From NCBI GenBank assembly GCA_030704615.1, contig CM060734.1:57304042-57368041 (forward strand): a DNA stretch of 64,000 nt, given 5' to 3'. The position numbers were made by a program, and so were the translations under genes. The notes under the pieces are model-generated. The model saw only the letters and a list, made by a program, of their open reading frames with translations. It made no database searches and had not been told where the DNA came from. This DNA is from Takakia lepidozioides (taxonomy: Eukaryota > Streptophyta > Takakiopsida > Takakiales > Takakiaceae). Shown here in pieces: positions 1 through 11,892 of the stretch. How positions within the stretch are numbered: position 1 is the stretch's first letter; each line of letters starts with the position of its first letter.

Positions 1-2545
1 AGATAGCTGAGAGACGAGCCCTCTATAAAGAGTGCTGCAATTTGGAAACCAACAGAGAATTGTGGGCAAGGTACTACCAGCTACGTAAAGATATCAATCA
101 GCTTGTTAGGTCTCAGAAGAAATTATACTGGGACAAGTTATACAGTGAAATAAACTCAAACCACCATGGTGGTAATGACAAGAAATTCTGGTTGGCCCTT
201 CAACGTTTGTACAAGCCGAAAAACGGTCAGCAAGTACAAGCGCTGAAGACTACTACAGGTGCAGTGGTGACTTCATCGGTTGACATTGTCAAAACCTTTG
301 AAACTCACTACAGTATCCTTGGCAGAACTTCTAGGTCTAACAGTGAGGGGTCTTCTGCTGAATGGAGGGACACAGTTGGAAAAACTGTTCCTATGATTCA
401 AAACAGCCCTGATGAACTGGAGTATATTTCAATGGCTTATAATGCTCCCATTAGTTCTTCGAGATTGTGGAAGCAATTGAACATTTAAATGGATATAAAG
501 CTGGTGGACCTGATGGTATTGTCAACGAGCTTATCAAGCACGGTGGCGATCCCATGATAGAGGCCCTAGTTCTCCTCTTTAACCTTATCTGGAAGACTGA
601 AATGATCCCCTTTCGCTGGCGACAGGGGGTCATTGTCAATCTATACAAGAAGGGTGACAGAGAAGAACCGGGGAACTACCGTGGCATCACGCTCCTCAAT
701 GCTGTTGGCAAGACATAATGCAGAGTTATAAGTACTCGTCTCGAGGTTGATCTGGAGTCTAGAGGTTGTTTCCATGAAGGCCAAGCTGGCTTTCGGCGAA
801 ACAGGGGCTGTGTGGATCATATCTTCACTCTAAGCCAGATTATCCAGGGAAGGAAAAAAGAAGGGAAACCCACTTATGTCTTTTTCCTGGATGTCAAAAA
901 GGCTTATGACACAGTGTGGAGAGATGGCCTATGGTTCCGCCTCTGGTCTTTTGGGAGCAAGGGAAAGATGTGGAGAGTTGTCCACAACTTGTATGCTCAC
1001 ACCAAAAGCTGTGTCACTGTTAACGGACAGAAGTCCAACTTCTTTGACATAGACCAAGGTGTAGCTCAAGGATGTACTCTCTCCCCTCTGCTCTTCAATG
1101 TTTTCATCAATCAACTCCTCGAGGATGTGGAAAGTGAGGGATTTGGGTTAAGGGTGGGTGATACCACCATACCAGCCCTTATGTTTGCGGATGACTTCGC
1201 AGGCATAGGGGAGACTCCAACCAGGAGTTGATTGATTGCGCGAAGAGATACTTTGATCTTTGGGGGCTAGAGGCTAATGTCAGCAAATGTGCAGTGGTAG
1301 CATTCAACGACAGAGGAGAGGGAGGAAGTGATCTTAAGTGGCAGTGGGGTAGCCAAGAGATCCCGGTCCTACCTTCCTACACTTACCTGGGCGTTGAGTT
1401 CTCCTCCAATTGTAATTGGGATGCACATATCCGGAAAGTTGTTCAAACTGGCAAGGGCGAAGCTCTGGGGCTCACTAAATTTTTCCACTGCAGAGGGGTC
1501 AACTCTGAGGTTAAGAAAACCATGCTTTGTCGCGTTATTAGACCTGCCTTGGAGTACGGATCTGCTATATGGGTTGATAACTCCAACCAGGCTAAGTCTC
1601 TAGAATCCATTCAAGTGGGGGTGCTTAAGGAGTGTATGTCAGCATGCTCCAAAACAGCCAATGTGGCTGTTCGGGGTGAGTTTGGCATTCCGTCCTTAAG
1701 CTCCCCACGAGATGAATTCAAGGTCAGATGGTGGGGTCAGCTGCAACATATGCCCAACACCAGATATCCTAAGTTAATCGACTCTATATCTTGGAAACAG
1801 GACCGCCCTGTCAAACAGGCTAAGTCCTGGCAGAAGAGAGTAGAAGAGATCCTCAAGGACCTGGACCTGGATCCACAAGTCTTGACCCTGCTGGATAAAT
1901 CTGACTTAGAGGCTGTAGTGACCTCAGCCATGTCTGTTGCCATGAGATTGTCTGATGAAAATGAAGTTAGGCAGAAAACTTCCCTGAACTTGTTTCCAGT
2001 CTGTGACATGGGGGAGGACATCTTGGATGACCTCAAGGGTCTACCCACTCTCGGCACTAGACTGAAATTTAAACTCAGGGCAGGAAGCCTACCTTTGAAC
2101 AGCAAACAGAAGCAGAGAGGAAAGGGAGAGTGCAATTGCCCGTTGTGTGGGCAATCTGAAGACAGTATTCATTTTCTGATACACTGTCCGGGGTTCTCTC
2201 ACCAAAGAGACGCTCTCTTCAAATCTATTAAGGGAATTGTGCCTGTACCCTGTTTACCAACTTTGAAAGTCTCGTGGCTGAGCCAAAAGCCCAGGCCCTC
2301 CTGAGGCCTAGTTTTTGGGCAAATCACACACAGCAGATTGATGCTTGTGTGAAGGGATTTCTAGAGGATATCTGGAAAACCCGGATTAATTCTTTATATG
2401 GAGGTAAGTCTTACTACCAATGTCAGCCCCTGACAGAGGTAGGTTCTGTCCCTTTTGTTCCCGCTCAAACTGGGCGCGGGGTCAATGGCCACAAGGCTAC
2501 GGCAAACAACGTCTTATGAGTACAATCTCTCTCCCACCCACAGAC
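1..2545 (+). mobile_element. Decayed non-LTR (LINE) retrotransposon, 5' end outside the window
   Basis: Reverse transcriptase readable across several frames: 42-488, 467-718, 812-1231, 1228-2304 and 2274-2519. Visible landmarks are the fingers region (YKAGGPDGI at about 490), NYRGITLLN (about 675), GFRRNRGCVDHI (about 790), FLDVKKAYDTVW (about 885), GVAQGCTLSPLLF (about 1060) and the catalytic FADD (about 1188). A thumb region follows, then a terminal cysteine/histidine cluster (CNCPLCG...HFLIHC, about 2130-2190). Lesions are a frame change near 480, an in-frame TAA at 716-718, a frame change near 1225, and another near 2290 before the C-terminal tail ([11 protein letters not shown]). The endonuclease that should precede the RT lies beyond position 1. 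Clade is not assigned; CR1/Jockey-like is a guess. The 3' end, about 2319-2545, recurs at 9777, 15797 and 38360, which marks this as a multicopy family with many 5'-truncated insertions. Confidence 0.85.
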
Positions 2546-3644
2546 TGACTTTATCTAGAGACATGAATAACTCTATTGGGAGATAAAATGATTGGCACAC
2601 CCCTGAGATTTGAAGTCATGAATTCAAATATAACAGAGCTCACAAATGGCCGAGATGCCGGCAATATTTGAAGCACTGCTAACAAAGAGTGATGAAGAGC
2701 ATCATTGAATATGATCTGAACTGAGAATGATAGAAAGACATTCTTTTGAAAGGATTGTATGTACTTGAAACCACATATATGTTGTAGGCACAAAAAAGTG
2801 CATCCCAGTTCCATAGGTTTCATGACCAGCAACTGCGAGCCTCTTCCCAGGCAATTAAAACACGTGTCAATAAATCACAAGATAGATGGCTGCCAGTAGG
2901 TAAATAACATGGCACATTTCTGCAGACAGGCTTACCATCAGCCAGCTACAGCGGGCACTTGAGAGACAATGTAGCTGTGTGTGCATACGACCAGCACAAC
3001 ATTGCGGCTCTCAAGCTGCCCACTCAACTCCAGCTAGAGATTTGACAAAACCCAACAAAGCAAACTAGCCTATACAAAGCTTAGCTTAGCATGCAGAACC
3101 GCCCCCACGTAAAAAATGCCAACCCACATGCCTTTTTTGGTGGACCATTTGACGACATGCCAGAATTTAAAGGACTACGCAGTTGGAAATGTCAGGGAGT
3201 TGTAGTTACATACAGCAGTGGAAAAAACCCCCTGTTGTTGTAGTCATATAAAAGACAGCTTCTGTTACAATCTGGTAGTTTGCAAACACATTTTCCCTCC
3301 ACTCACACAGAGGGATTGTGGGGACAAAAAGTTATGGTCAGCTTAGCTTTCCTGATGGCATGCAGACAGTGAGAGAAGCTTCAGGGCCAGGGTCCATGCC
3401 GCCGTACACCTCAAATGGATGCCATTGGAGAGCACAATAGCTGCTTGAACATAATGCATCAAAACTATCTGCTAGTTCATGGAAATTGGCAGACATCTAG
3501 TTGATCTCGAATAATGTACCATGTACAGATGAAAGAGCAACAGTTGGATTTACCTATCTAGAGCGGTTGAATCTAACTCATGTGGTTCTTACTTACAAAA
3601 TGTGTCTTCAAAGGTCTGCAAGCACATGCTGGATGGTATGCATC
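2546..3644. other. Intergenic, no gene recognised
   Basis: About 1.1 kb between the LINE 3' end and the receptor-kinase stop codon. No open frame with a recognisable domain on either strand. The part nearest 3645 must hold the 3' UTR of the minus-strand kinase gene. Confidence 0.5.
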
Positions 3645-6494
3645 TCAGCGTGCTGAGACTATCTGAGAGATGAAAAATCCAGAGCTCTGACTTCCTTCAG
3701 GTGGTGCTTCAGCCTGTTCTGCAGGAGTCTTTCCATCCTGGGCAACTACTTGCAGGGATTTGGGAAGTGGGGGGTCTGTGGCTTCCAGAGTGCCCTCCAG
3801 CATTCGCACCACTGTCCCCATGGTTGGCCGCTGCTGTGGATCATCCTGTATACACCACAAAGCCACCCGCACAGCCCTCTTCACCTGCTCTTCATCCACA
3901 TCCTCCGACCACTGGTTATCCACCAGGCTTAGAAAGTCGCCATGAGCCATCTTCTCGAAAGCATATACTGCAAAGAACCATTGTCCTGACGGAGCAGAGA
4001 GATCCACAGTCCTTCGGCCGCTGATGAGTTCTAGTAGGGTCATTCCATAGCTGTAGACATCTGCCTTTGATGTCAGCGTCGAATTATTAAGCCACTCAGG
4101 GGCAAGGTAACCTCGCGTTCCCCGTATGTTTGTGATTACACGGCTCATGTCTTTGCCCAGAAGCCTGGCAAGCCCAAAATCAGAGACTTTTGGAGTGAAG
4201 TCTTTCTCAAGTAAAATGTTCTCTGGCTTGATGTCGCAGTGGATGATGCGGTCCCTGCATTCTTCATGTAAGTAGGCGATGCCGCGTGCTGTTCCCAGCG
4301 CAATGCTAAAGCGTGTTCCCCAATCCAAGGCTCTTTGATCATTTTCTTCCCTGTCAGATGATTTAAACAAGTATCTCTCAAGAGAACCGTTGGGCAGATA
4401 CTCGTACACTAGAGCACGGTTGTCCCCTTCCACACAAAAGCCACGCAAGCGCACCAGGTTGATGTGCTGGACAGTTCCTGTTACAATTCCACATGCCACA
4501 ACATCACTACCTACTTAACTGAATTAGATTCTTAAACTAACAGACCCTAGTATACCCAAGGATTATGATCTTCTGCAAAACGATGAAGACCCGGTGGGAC
4601 AGACTGATCAGTTAATGGGGTGTTAGCTTCCTAGCGGTGAAACAATTGCAAGACGTTACCTATGACTGCCACCTCTGTTCGGAACTCTCGCTCCCCCTGT
4701 CTCAGTTTCCCCAGCTTCTTCACCGCCACCACGCTGTTGTCCGGCAGCAGCCCCTTGTGCACAGTACCAAAACCCCCTTTTCCCAACTGCTGGTTGAAGT
4801 TGTTGGTAGCAGCTACCAGTTCTTTGTACGAGAACCGCACCAGTCCTGCTGTGATCTGGTCCAGGGAGGCTTGATTGTCGGCCGCCCTCCGCTTTCTGGC
4901 CGCCCACCATAACAGTGCTAGGAGGAGGAGGATAAGAGCCAGGGAACCGAAGACTACACCGGTGACTACAGCAACAATCGACGTACCACTAGATTTTTTG
5001 TTAGCTCCACTTGGTGGGCTCCCTGTGGGAGCCTTAAAATTTGCTGACACTCTCAGAAAGAATGATCCCGAGAGACTGGTTGAAGTCTCCCCATTGTAAA
5101 GAACAGAGGTGCTCTGTACTGAGCAATTGCTTCCCATGACATCAGCCTGGAAGGTGTACCCACTGCAGGCACAGTCTTGCAAGCAACTATTCCTACACCC
5201 ACTGTCGCTTTGGCCAACGATGGAGTGAACACTGCTATCCCCCTCAAACGAAGTCTGATTCAATTCATAAAACTTGTCTTCATTTAGTCCATTGGTGCAA
5301 CTTAGAGCGAGTGTTCGCTGACAACCTTGGGGCCAGAAATCACCAGCTGTCCACTCCTGGTTGTCCACTGGTGTAAACCCTGGCAGGCAGCTACAGAGAA
5401 GCGTTGAATTGCTGTTAATGCAGAGTGCATTCTGCCCACACACGCGATCGACTTGGCATGGTTGGGTGGGTGCTTGGATGAAGGGAAGCCATGCACTATT
5501 CTCTATGACCCAGATGTGTTGTCGAGCCGATCCGTCTTCATCCAATCTGAACCTTTTGAAAGAGGTGTCCGCAGTAATGGATCGCCCAAAAGTTGTCCAC
5601 GAAATGGTGGGGCTTCCGCTGCTGTTGCTGTATGTAAACTTATCAGGGTAGGAGACAAGCCCCAGTTTTGGAGGATTTGTGTATGAATTTCCACTCCAGG
5701 GGCCAGAATTATAGTATACCGTAGTCTCATTCCACAAGAAGTGAAGCTCCCCATTCGGTTCTAATCGAAAACTGTACAAGCCAGCAGATGGATCGTTTAA
5801 AGTCTTCCAGGCAACAAGCTTCGTCCCAACACCAATCTGCACAGCAGACGATTTGAACAATCCAAGCCGTTTTAGCCGACTTGGCAAGCAAACGCGAAAC
5901 AGCATGGACCTTGTAACAAAGTACCAGTGCCGGAGTACTCTAAAATGCTATGAGAAGAAGGAAATAGTGCAAGAAACCATTGAGAGTAGTAAAATAAGAG
6001 ATTACCGTCATCCCAGGCACAAATGTGTCAGTTGGATAGTCAAAGCTGTTCCATACCAACCCTCCACTTTTGTTAGATAGCACTATGTTTCCTGTCTCCA
6101 GAAAAGTGGCCCCTATTACACCATCTCCCGACGTGTTAGAAGCCCAGACAACTGTCCCGTCAAAGTCGAAGAGAACCAGGTTGCCTTCAGTGGTGAGATT
6201 CAACGATGCCCCCTGTTTCACAGGCCGTTCCCTGTTTGCCATCCAAATGGGCGCTATGGAGACACCACCAAACCAGACGCTGAGATAAAGAGAGTCAGCA
6301 TTGGTGGGAATAGCGTAGAATCCCAGGCTGAACGTTCCATTCTGCGACGTCCAGGTCTGGTTGGATGTGAGACTTGACCCTAGGCTGACACTTGACCCAT
6401 CCGTTGCTTGGGCGTCTACCGTGGTAGTAGAATGCCAATGCAGCACCACAACTGTCAAAAAGAGAACCAAGCCCCTGACTGTTAGTGCTTCCAT
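3645..6494 (-). CDS. G-type lectin S-receptor-like Ser/Thr kinase (SD2-5-like class)
   Basis: Three exons on the minus strand: 6494-6006, 5836-4660 and 4477-3645. The splice sites are GT/AG and the phases agree, giving 832 aa, normal for the family. Order: signal peptide (1-29), B-lectin domain (about 35-150), S-locus glycoprotein region, EGF-like cysteines (CGQNALC), PAN-like cysteine region (about 345-430), a transmembrane helix (about 449-476) followed by ARKRR, then the kinase. Kinase landmarks: LGKGGFG 514-520, ATP lysine in VAVKK at 536, HCD 635-637, DFG 655-657, [13 protein letters not shown] instead of HRD makes it a non-RD kinase, a class often linked to innate immune receptors (family knowledge). 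Expected at the plasma membrane, with the lectin side outside. Both introns are short (169 and 182 bp). No lesion seen, so probably functional. Ligand unknown. Confidence 0.92.
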
Positions 6495-6650
6495 CGACTG
6501 GCCCTCAGCTTCAACTCCTTACCCGTCTCTTCGGTTCTATCTCCCGCTTTGCTTCTAGTCTCCCCGTTTCTTCTCATCCCCGTTCGGACCTAGCGTACTC
6601 CAGCTGGTGCCTGCCGAGGACGGTGTGAAGGTGAGGACTTTCATATCATC

Positions 6651-6700
6651 ACTCTCACTCTTTCTACATGGCTCTCACTCTTTCTACATGGCTCTCACTC
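6651..6700. repeat. 20-bp tandem repeat upstream of the lectin kinase
   Basis: The unit CTCTCACTCTTTCTACATGG occurs two and a half times in tandem, about 160 bp upstream of the minus-strand start codon, in a CT-rich stretch. It could lie in the promoter or 5' UTR; no function is shown. Confidence 0.7.
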
Positions 6701-8235
6701 CCCAGAACCCTTGGTCTATCCTCAGTCCATGCACTGCCAATCTACACTTGGGTATACTTAGACACTCTCGGTAAGCAACGTCTTAGTTCTACTTACATGC
6801 TTTGCCTTAAATGTTGAACATTGCTCTCTCTGTTTCCTCCATCATCTCACACACACCTGACGCTCTCCCTATCTCCACACAAAACTGCGCATGACACCAG
6901 CAGATCTTCAAACCAACTCCCTTTACAGTAAGAAATAATAACACACCGACACTGCCGCACATGGGCTGCTGCTACCTACCCTCGATTCAACGACCCTGGC
7001 GACCTCCTAGCCTCGCTCACCTATCCTTGTGGGCTCATTGATGGCGTGCAGAGAGGCCAAGTGAGACGCCATCGCCCACGTGAATCCAAAACCCCACGAC
7101 CACCTCCGTCAACTTGTTGGACCAAGTTAGTCCTTCTACCAACACATTCAAAGCACGTACAAATCCATTGTACAGTTTTCCCAGCATTTTCGCAACATCT
7201 TCTCCATCGGACACATCTGTCTTTTACAAGGCTTTCCAGAGATAGTAGTGCATCAGACACACACGACTGGGATTCTCGATGTCAATTTTGCAGTGGTGGA
7301 GTAAAAGGTGGTAGATGGATAAGACCGGATCGACCAAGATTTGCGTGGACCAAGTAGACCAAGGCTCACCATTCTATTGGCGCTGTCCTTGACAATAAAT
7401 GGGGGTTGGAGCGTTGGAGCGTAAATGGGGCATGCAGAGCTTTCGAGGCGGGATTGTCGTCATTTGGGGGCTCCATCGCATGCATACGTGTGCTGAAAAC
7501 TGAAGGTTGTGGTTGTGATCGCAAGTTGGCGGGCCCTTCCAAGAGGGAGGGATGTATCGCGTTACGTATCAAGTGAGCTCCTTTTTGGGCCACTTTAAAC
7601 TGGGTCCAGCTCCAACTCAAAATGCAATGATTCTCTTTGGTTCACGGCATTTTCTTCTTGCTCATAAAATATTTGGCTTTAACTTACACCGCGGACCAAG
7701 AATGTTAGGGATGACATGGCGCCACGACGTCAAAGTGGCAAGGGAGGTGGGGAGTGCTCCACACCTCCCTGTTCCTTCCTGATGCTCCCCATCTTTAGGA
7801 CCATGTTCCCAAACATTCTCCCATTTTTGCTCCCCTGTTCGATCCCGGATCCTTACTCCCCGTTGTGGGACAAGAAATATCCAGAGCAATTTGAAGCAAA
7901 TTGATAGGGGTAAACAGTTGCAAGAAATTGCACCAGAAGATTTCCGATCTCAGTTTTGATCCGCAGTCTGAGTGGCCAGCCACGCCCCAGTTTTCTCTTT
8001 TTACCTCACTTTGTGGATGGTTGGTGCAAACTGAATACAGCAGCTTGAGGAAAAGTTTTCCAAAAAGTAACTTAATATGAACTTTCTGCTCTATACAAGA
8101 TGTAGTACCTTGACCCTCAAGTTATTTTATTGGACTATATTAGTTTTGGTTTTCTTCCTATTTCGTCTGGGCTTTTTGGGGGGGGTATTCATGCTTACCT
8201 CTACTTCTATTAATTTATTATGTCATGATTTGAAT
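6701..8235. other. Intergenic, no gene recognised
   Basis: Several short open frames on both strands have no recognisable domain and no related copy elsewhere in the window. It probably holds the promoter of the kinase gene and old repeat DNA. Confidence 0.5.
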
Positions 8236-9519
8236 TTTTTTTGGGGGCCCTGCGTGTGCAGAGCCCCCTAGGTACTAGCACGTAGTAAGTAATAAGTAAT
8301 AAGAATAGATAAAGATAAAGATAAAGATTCTTTAACGTCCAATGAATTTACAGAGCCTACCGCTCAACACACAGGCCATCCAGGGCACAATGGACGGTCT
8401 GAAGGAAAATGTTGAAGGATTGAACCCAGGATCACCAGGTTATGCAAGGCAAGGCACAAACACCCAACCACTGAGCTACCTACTCAAGTGCATAGTAAGA
8501 TGCAGGGGAAGAGAGCCGGGCTCTCTTTATATACCCTAGTGGGGTGGGACTTTCTACAAGGCTGCCCTAACACACACTTGTCACTCATAGAAACCACCAA
8601 GCCTTGTCACTCATAGAAACCACCAAGCCTGACCCCAATCTAACCATGAACCATCCCTTATTTACAATCCCTTATTTAATAGGTCTTACCTTCTGCCTTT
8701 TTTTTTTCCGTCCCCACTTACATGACAGTTACTTAATTGAACTCCTGCTGTAGCTTACTATAACTCTGGCTTCATAATTCTTGGACCGTTCTCTAAGCCC
8801 CACACCACTTTCAAACCTGGGCCCTTTATCGTTCATGAGACCCTTCTAGAAGGTCCTGGACACATGTCAACCCTACAAGACTCCCTATTCTAAATTTAGC
8901 CAATTCCTCCCTTTCTTTTTTTTTACCCCCTTATCTCATTCCTTAATACACATGGCCTTCCTACATAGGCGCCCTACTCTAATTCTTTGGCCACACTAAT
9001 TCCTGGACCACTCTAGAATCAGGCCCCAATGAACCTGCTCTACATAATAGGTATTGGGCCCACCTCATTGATATTTCTATTCATTTGTAGATGGTTTACT
9101 TAGGTTCCAAAATACATATTTTAAGGGGCCTGCTTGCCAATCCCTTTAAACTATAGCCCTATATTATAATATAATATAGCCCTATAAAATATAGCAAAAA
9201 GAAGCCCCAATATGTAGAGCAGTTTCATTGGGCCCTGATTCTAGAGTGGTCCAGGAATTACTGTGGGGCGCCTATGTAGGAAGGCCACGTGTATTAAGGA
9301 ATGAGATGAGGGGGTCAAAAAAAGGAAGGGAGGAATTGGCTAAATTTACAATAGGGAGTCTTGTAGGGTTGACATGTGTCTAGGGCCTTCTAGAAGGGTC
9401 CCACCGCCCCCACAGGGTATATAAGGGACCCCCTCTTACTACCTACTAACTGACTACCTACTAAATTAGTAAATAGTGGGCTCTGCAAAGGCAGGGCCCC
9501 AAAAAAAAAAAAAAAAAAC
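8236..9519. mobile_element. Fold-back element with long inverted arms and T/A-tract ends
   Basis: The left end reads T-tract, GGGGGCCCTGC, then TGCAGAGCCC. The right end reads GGGCTCTGCA, GCAGGGCCCC, A-tract, i.e. the same in reverse complement. Inner arms also match: about 8840-9060 against 9210-9410 (for example CCTGGACCACTCTAGAATCAG against its reverse complement). The arms are unequal because the left one carries a SINE-like insert at about 8300-8500. A TATA-like motif sits near each end and faces outward (TATATAAG at 9418-9427 on +; the same motif on - near 8525-8533). No transposase frame is present, so it is non-autonomous. Pieces of the same family recur at 9555-9575 and 34829-34893. 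Confidence 0.7.
8300..8500 (-). mobile_element. tRNA-derived SINE nested in the fold-back element
   Basis: On the minus strand a tRNA-like head contains an A-box-like TAGCTCAGTGG (8478-8468) and a B-box-like GGGTTCAATCCT (8427-8416), with tRNA-like spacing. The tail runs to 8310 through GGACGTTAAAGAAT and then (CTTTAT)n. The tail sequence GGACGTTA-AAG resembles pieces at 34255-34290 (-) and 46630-46665 (+), which suggests a shared 3' end. It interrupts the left arm of the surrounding fold-back element. It is too diverged in the anticodon and acceptor stems to be a real tRNA gene. Confidence 0.6.
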
Positions 9520-9776
9520 AGCAAACAGCAAACATGAATCAATTAATTAAGTGAATATGTAGAGCAGTTTCATTCGAACAAGGTGGTATAATTCAGAGAG
9601 GTAGATTCCAAACGGGCGTCCTAGAAGGCTGGTAGTTGGGGTACCTGCAGGAAGCCAATTGAGTCCCACATGAGGTAAGTCCCAGGTCAGAGGAGGAGGA
9701 AGACTCAAGGAATACACAGACAAACAAATGGAAAAATGGTTCTCAAACAAACGAGGTGGTTTCAGGTAAGTAGCCT

Positions 9777-9830
9777 CTATGGCCACAATGCTACGGCAAA
9801 CAATGTGTTATGAGTAAATTCTCTCTCTCC
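9777..9830 (+). mobile_element. Very short 3' remnant of the 1-2545 LINE family
   Basis: About 50 bp matching the LINE 3' terminus (ATGGCCACAA-GCTACGGCAAAC then CTTATGAGTA-like), followed by a CT-rich tract as in the first copy. Strong 5' truncation is typical of non-LTR insertion. Confidence 0.6.
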
Positions 9831-10056
9831 CTCTGTGTTTGAATGCATGTCTGTTTTTTCTCTTCTTTCTCTCACCCTCTGTCTGCTTCTAAACTCATTC
9901 CCTTGTGACTGGGCAACCCACTAATCCAGAAAACGCTGCTGATATGTCGCAAGCAGCCTGTCTTCATGGAGAGGTCTTCCATTAAAGCATATAGGAGCTT
10001 TGCAAGCTATAATTGTGATTGAGGGTCAAGGTTTTCAAATCAAGAGTTTTGAGTTA

Positions 10057-11892
10057 TGCAGGATGGCATTGTTGAACCAGGCACAGTTGTTAGAGTCAGG
10101 CACCGCCACCACGGCCACTGTCTCTGAAAGAGGATCAAGAGCAGGAGCCAACATCACTTCTTCTGCCTCTCCATGGCATGTGAGGACACTTTGCAAGGCA
10201 GGACAACTGAAAAAGGTGCTGCACATTCTGAACCAAGGAAGCATTTTGGCAGGCTCCAATACTTATGTCTGTCTCTTCCAGGAGTGCATCAAGAAGCAGT
10301 GCCAAGTGCAGGAGCTTAAAGGATGCATGTCATGTGTTCAATAGTATGGTTGAACACAATGTGGTATCATGGACTGCCATGATTGCAGGATATGTCCAGC
10401 AAGGGTGCGGTAAGGAGGCTTTGGAGGTATATGAGGGAATGATAGGTGAAGGGGTAACAGCCAACCAGGTCACATTTGTTTCTGTTCTCGAGGCATGTGC
10501 CATAGAAAATACCCTTCTCCACAATGTGGGAGATTGAAGGATGCACGTGAAGTATTGCAATATGGCTGAATGAGATGTTGTCGCTTGGAGTACAATGATT
10601 GCAGGATATGCACAGCATGGGTGTGGTAGGGAGGCCCTGCAACTCCTCGAACAAATGCAAGAGGCAGGCTTGCAGCCAAATCTGGAACATGGAATGCGGT
10701 GATCGCAGGATATGCTCAGCATGGATGCGGTAGGGAGACGTTGGTTACGTATGAGTGAATGATGCAGGCAGGGGTGATGCCCAACAGGGTCACATTTGTT
10801 TGGGCTCTTAATGCATGTGCCAGCATGGCAGCCCTCGGAAAAGGGCAAAGAAATCCATGCTGACATCATTAAAGCTGGATCATTGTGGAGACAGCCCTTT
10901 CTGACATGTATGCCAAATGTTGAGGCATGAAGGATGCACGGCAAGTGGTTGACAACATGGCTGAAGGAAATGTGGTCTCATGGAGTGCAATGTTCCTAGG
11001 ATCTGCTCAGCACTCGTGTGGTATGAACGCCCCGCAACTATTGAAGAAATGCAACAGGAATGACTGAAGCCAAATCGTATCACTTTTACATGTGTTCTCT
11101 CTGCATGTAGCCATGTGGGCCTAGTGGATGAAGGCTGTCACTACTTTAACTCCAGTAGTCGAGATTATGGCGTCACTCCCACTGTGGAGCATGTTAGCTG
11201 CATGGTGGACCTTCTTGGCCGTGCAGGCCAATTGGATGCAGCAGAGGGCTTAATGAACAAGATGCAGGTTGAACCAGGTTGTGCAGTGTGGGTGTTGCTT
11301 GAGGCCTGCAGAATTCATGGTAGCATGGAAGTGGCCAAACGTGCAGCAAGATGCCTTCTCAAGTGGAATCCACAGAACGCAGCAACTTATGTGTTACTAC
11401 CGAACATCTATGCTGCTGCTGGCAGGTGGGACGATGCAGCAAAAGGTGAGGAAAATGATTCATGATAGAGGTGTCCGAAAGGAGCCAGGGCACTGCTGCA
11501 TCGAGGTGGACAATCAGGTGCATACACTCATGGTAGATGACAATTTGCATCCACAAATTGTGGAAATCCATGCAGAGCTGAAGAGATTGTCTTGGCAGAT
11601 GAAGGAGGCAGGATACTTGCCTGACATACGTTTCACATTGCATGAAGTTTGGGAGGAGCAAAAGGAAATCTCTCTGTGCACCCACAGTGAGATGCTAGCC
11701 TTTGCTTTCAGGTTGATTAGCACACCCACTGGGATGGCCATCCACATTATCGAAATCCTTCGGGGGTGTGGTGACTGCCACACTGCCACCAAGTTCATCT
11801 AGAAGATTGTTGGGCGTGCAGTTGTTGTACGGGATGCCAACCGCTTCCACCACTTCCAAGCTGGGGTTTGTTCTTGCGGGGATTATTGGTGA
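10057..11892 (+). pseudogene. PPR-DYW pseudogene, heavily decayed
   Basis: The start (MALLNQAQ at about 10063) and the following HILNQ...SNTYVCLFQECIK parallel the intact PPR gene at 41784. Fragments of PPR motifs are then readable in changing frames (VVSWTAMIAGYVQQGCG near 10365, GYAQHGCGRE near 10600). A better preserved 3' part from 11115 covers the last L/S motifs (HVGLVDEG), the E domain (LLEACRIHGSMEVAKRAA) and the DYW domain. The DYW part has a TAG at about 11800 inside [10 protein letters not shown]-stop-KIV and still ends SCGDYW at 11888. Most central repeats found in the other copies are missing. DYW PPR proteins edit organellar RNA (C-to-U); this copy cannot make a full protein. 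Confidence 0.85.

Noticed and set aside
4637-5099. Open frames on the + strand opposite the lectin kinase
   Set aside because: Shadows of the coding strand; no independent signal.
8405-8485. Possible genuine tRNA gene
   Set aside because: A and B boxes are present, but acceptor and anticodon stems do not pair and a SINE tail follows.
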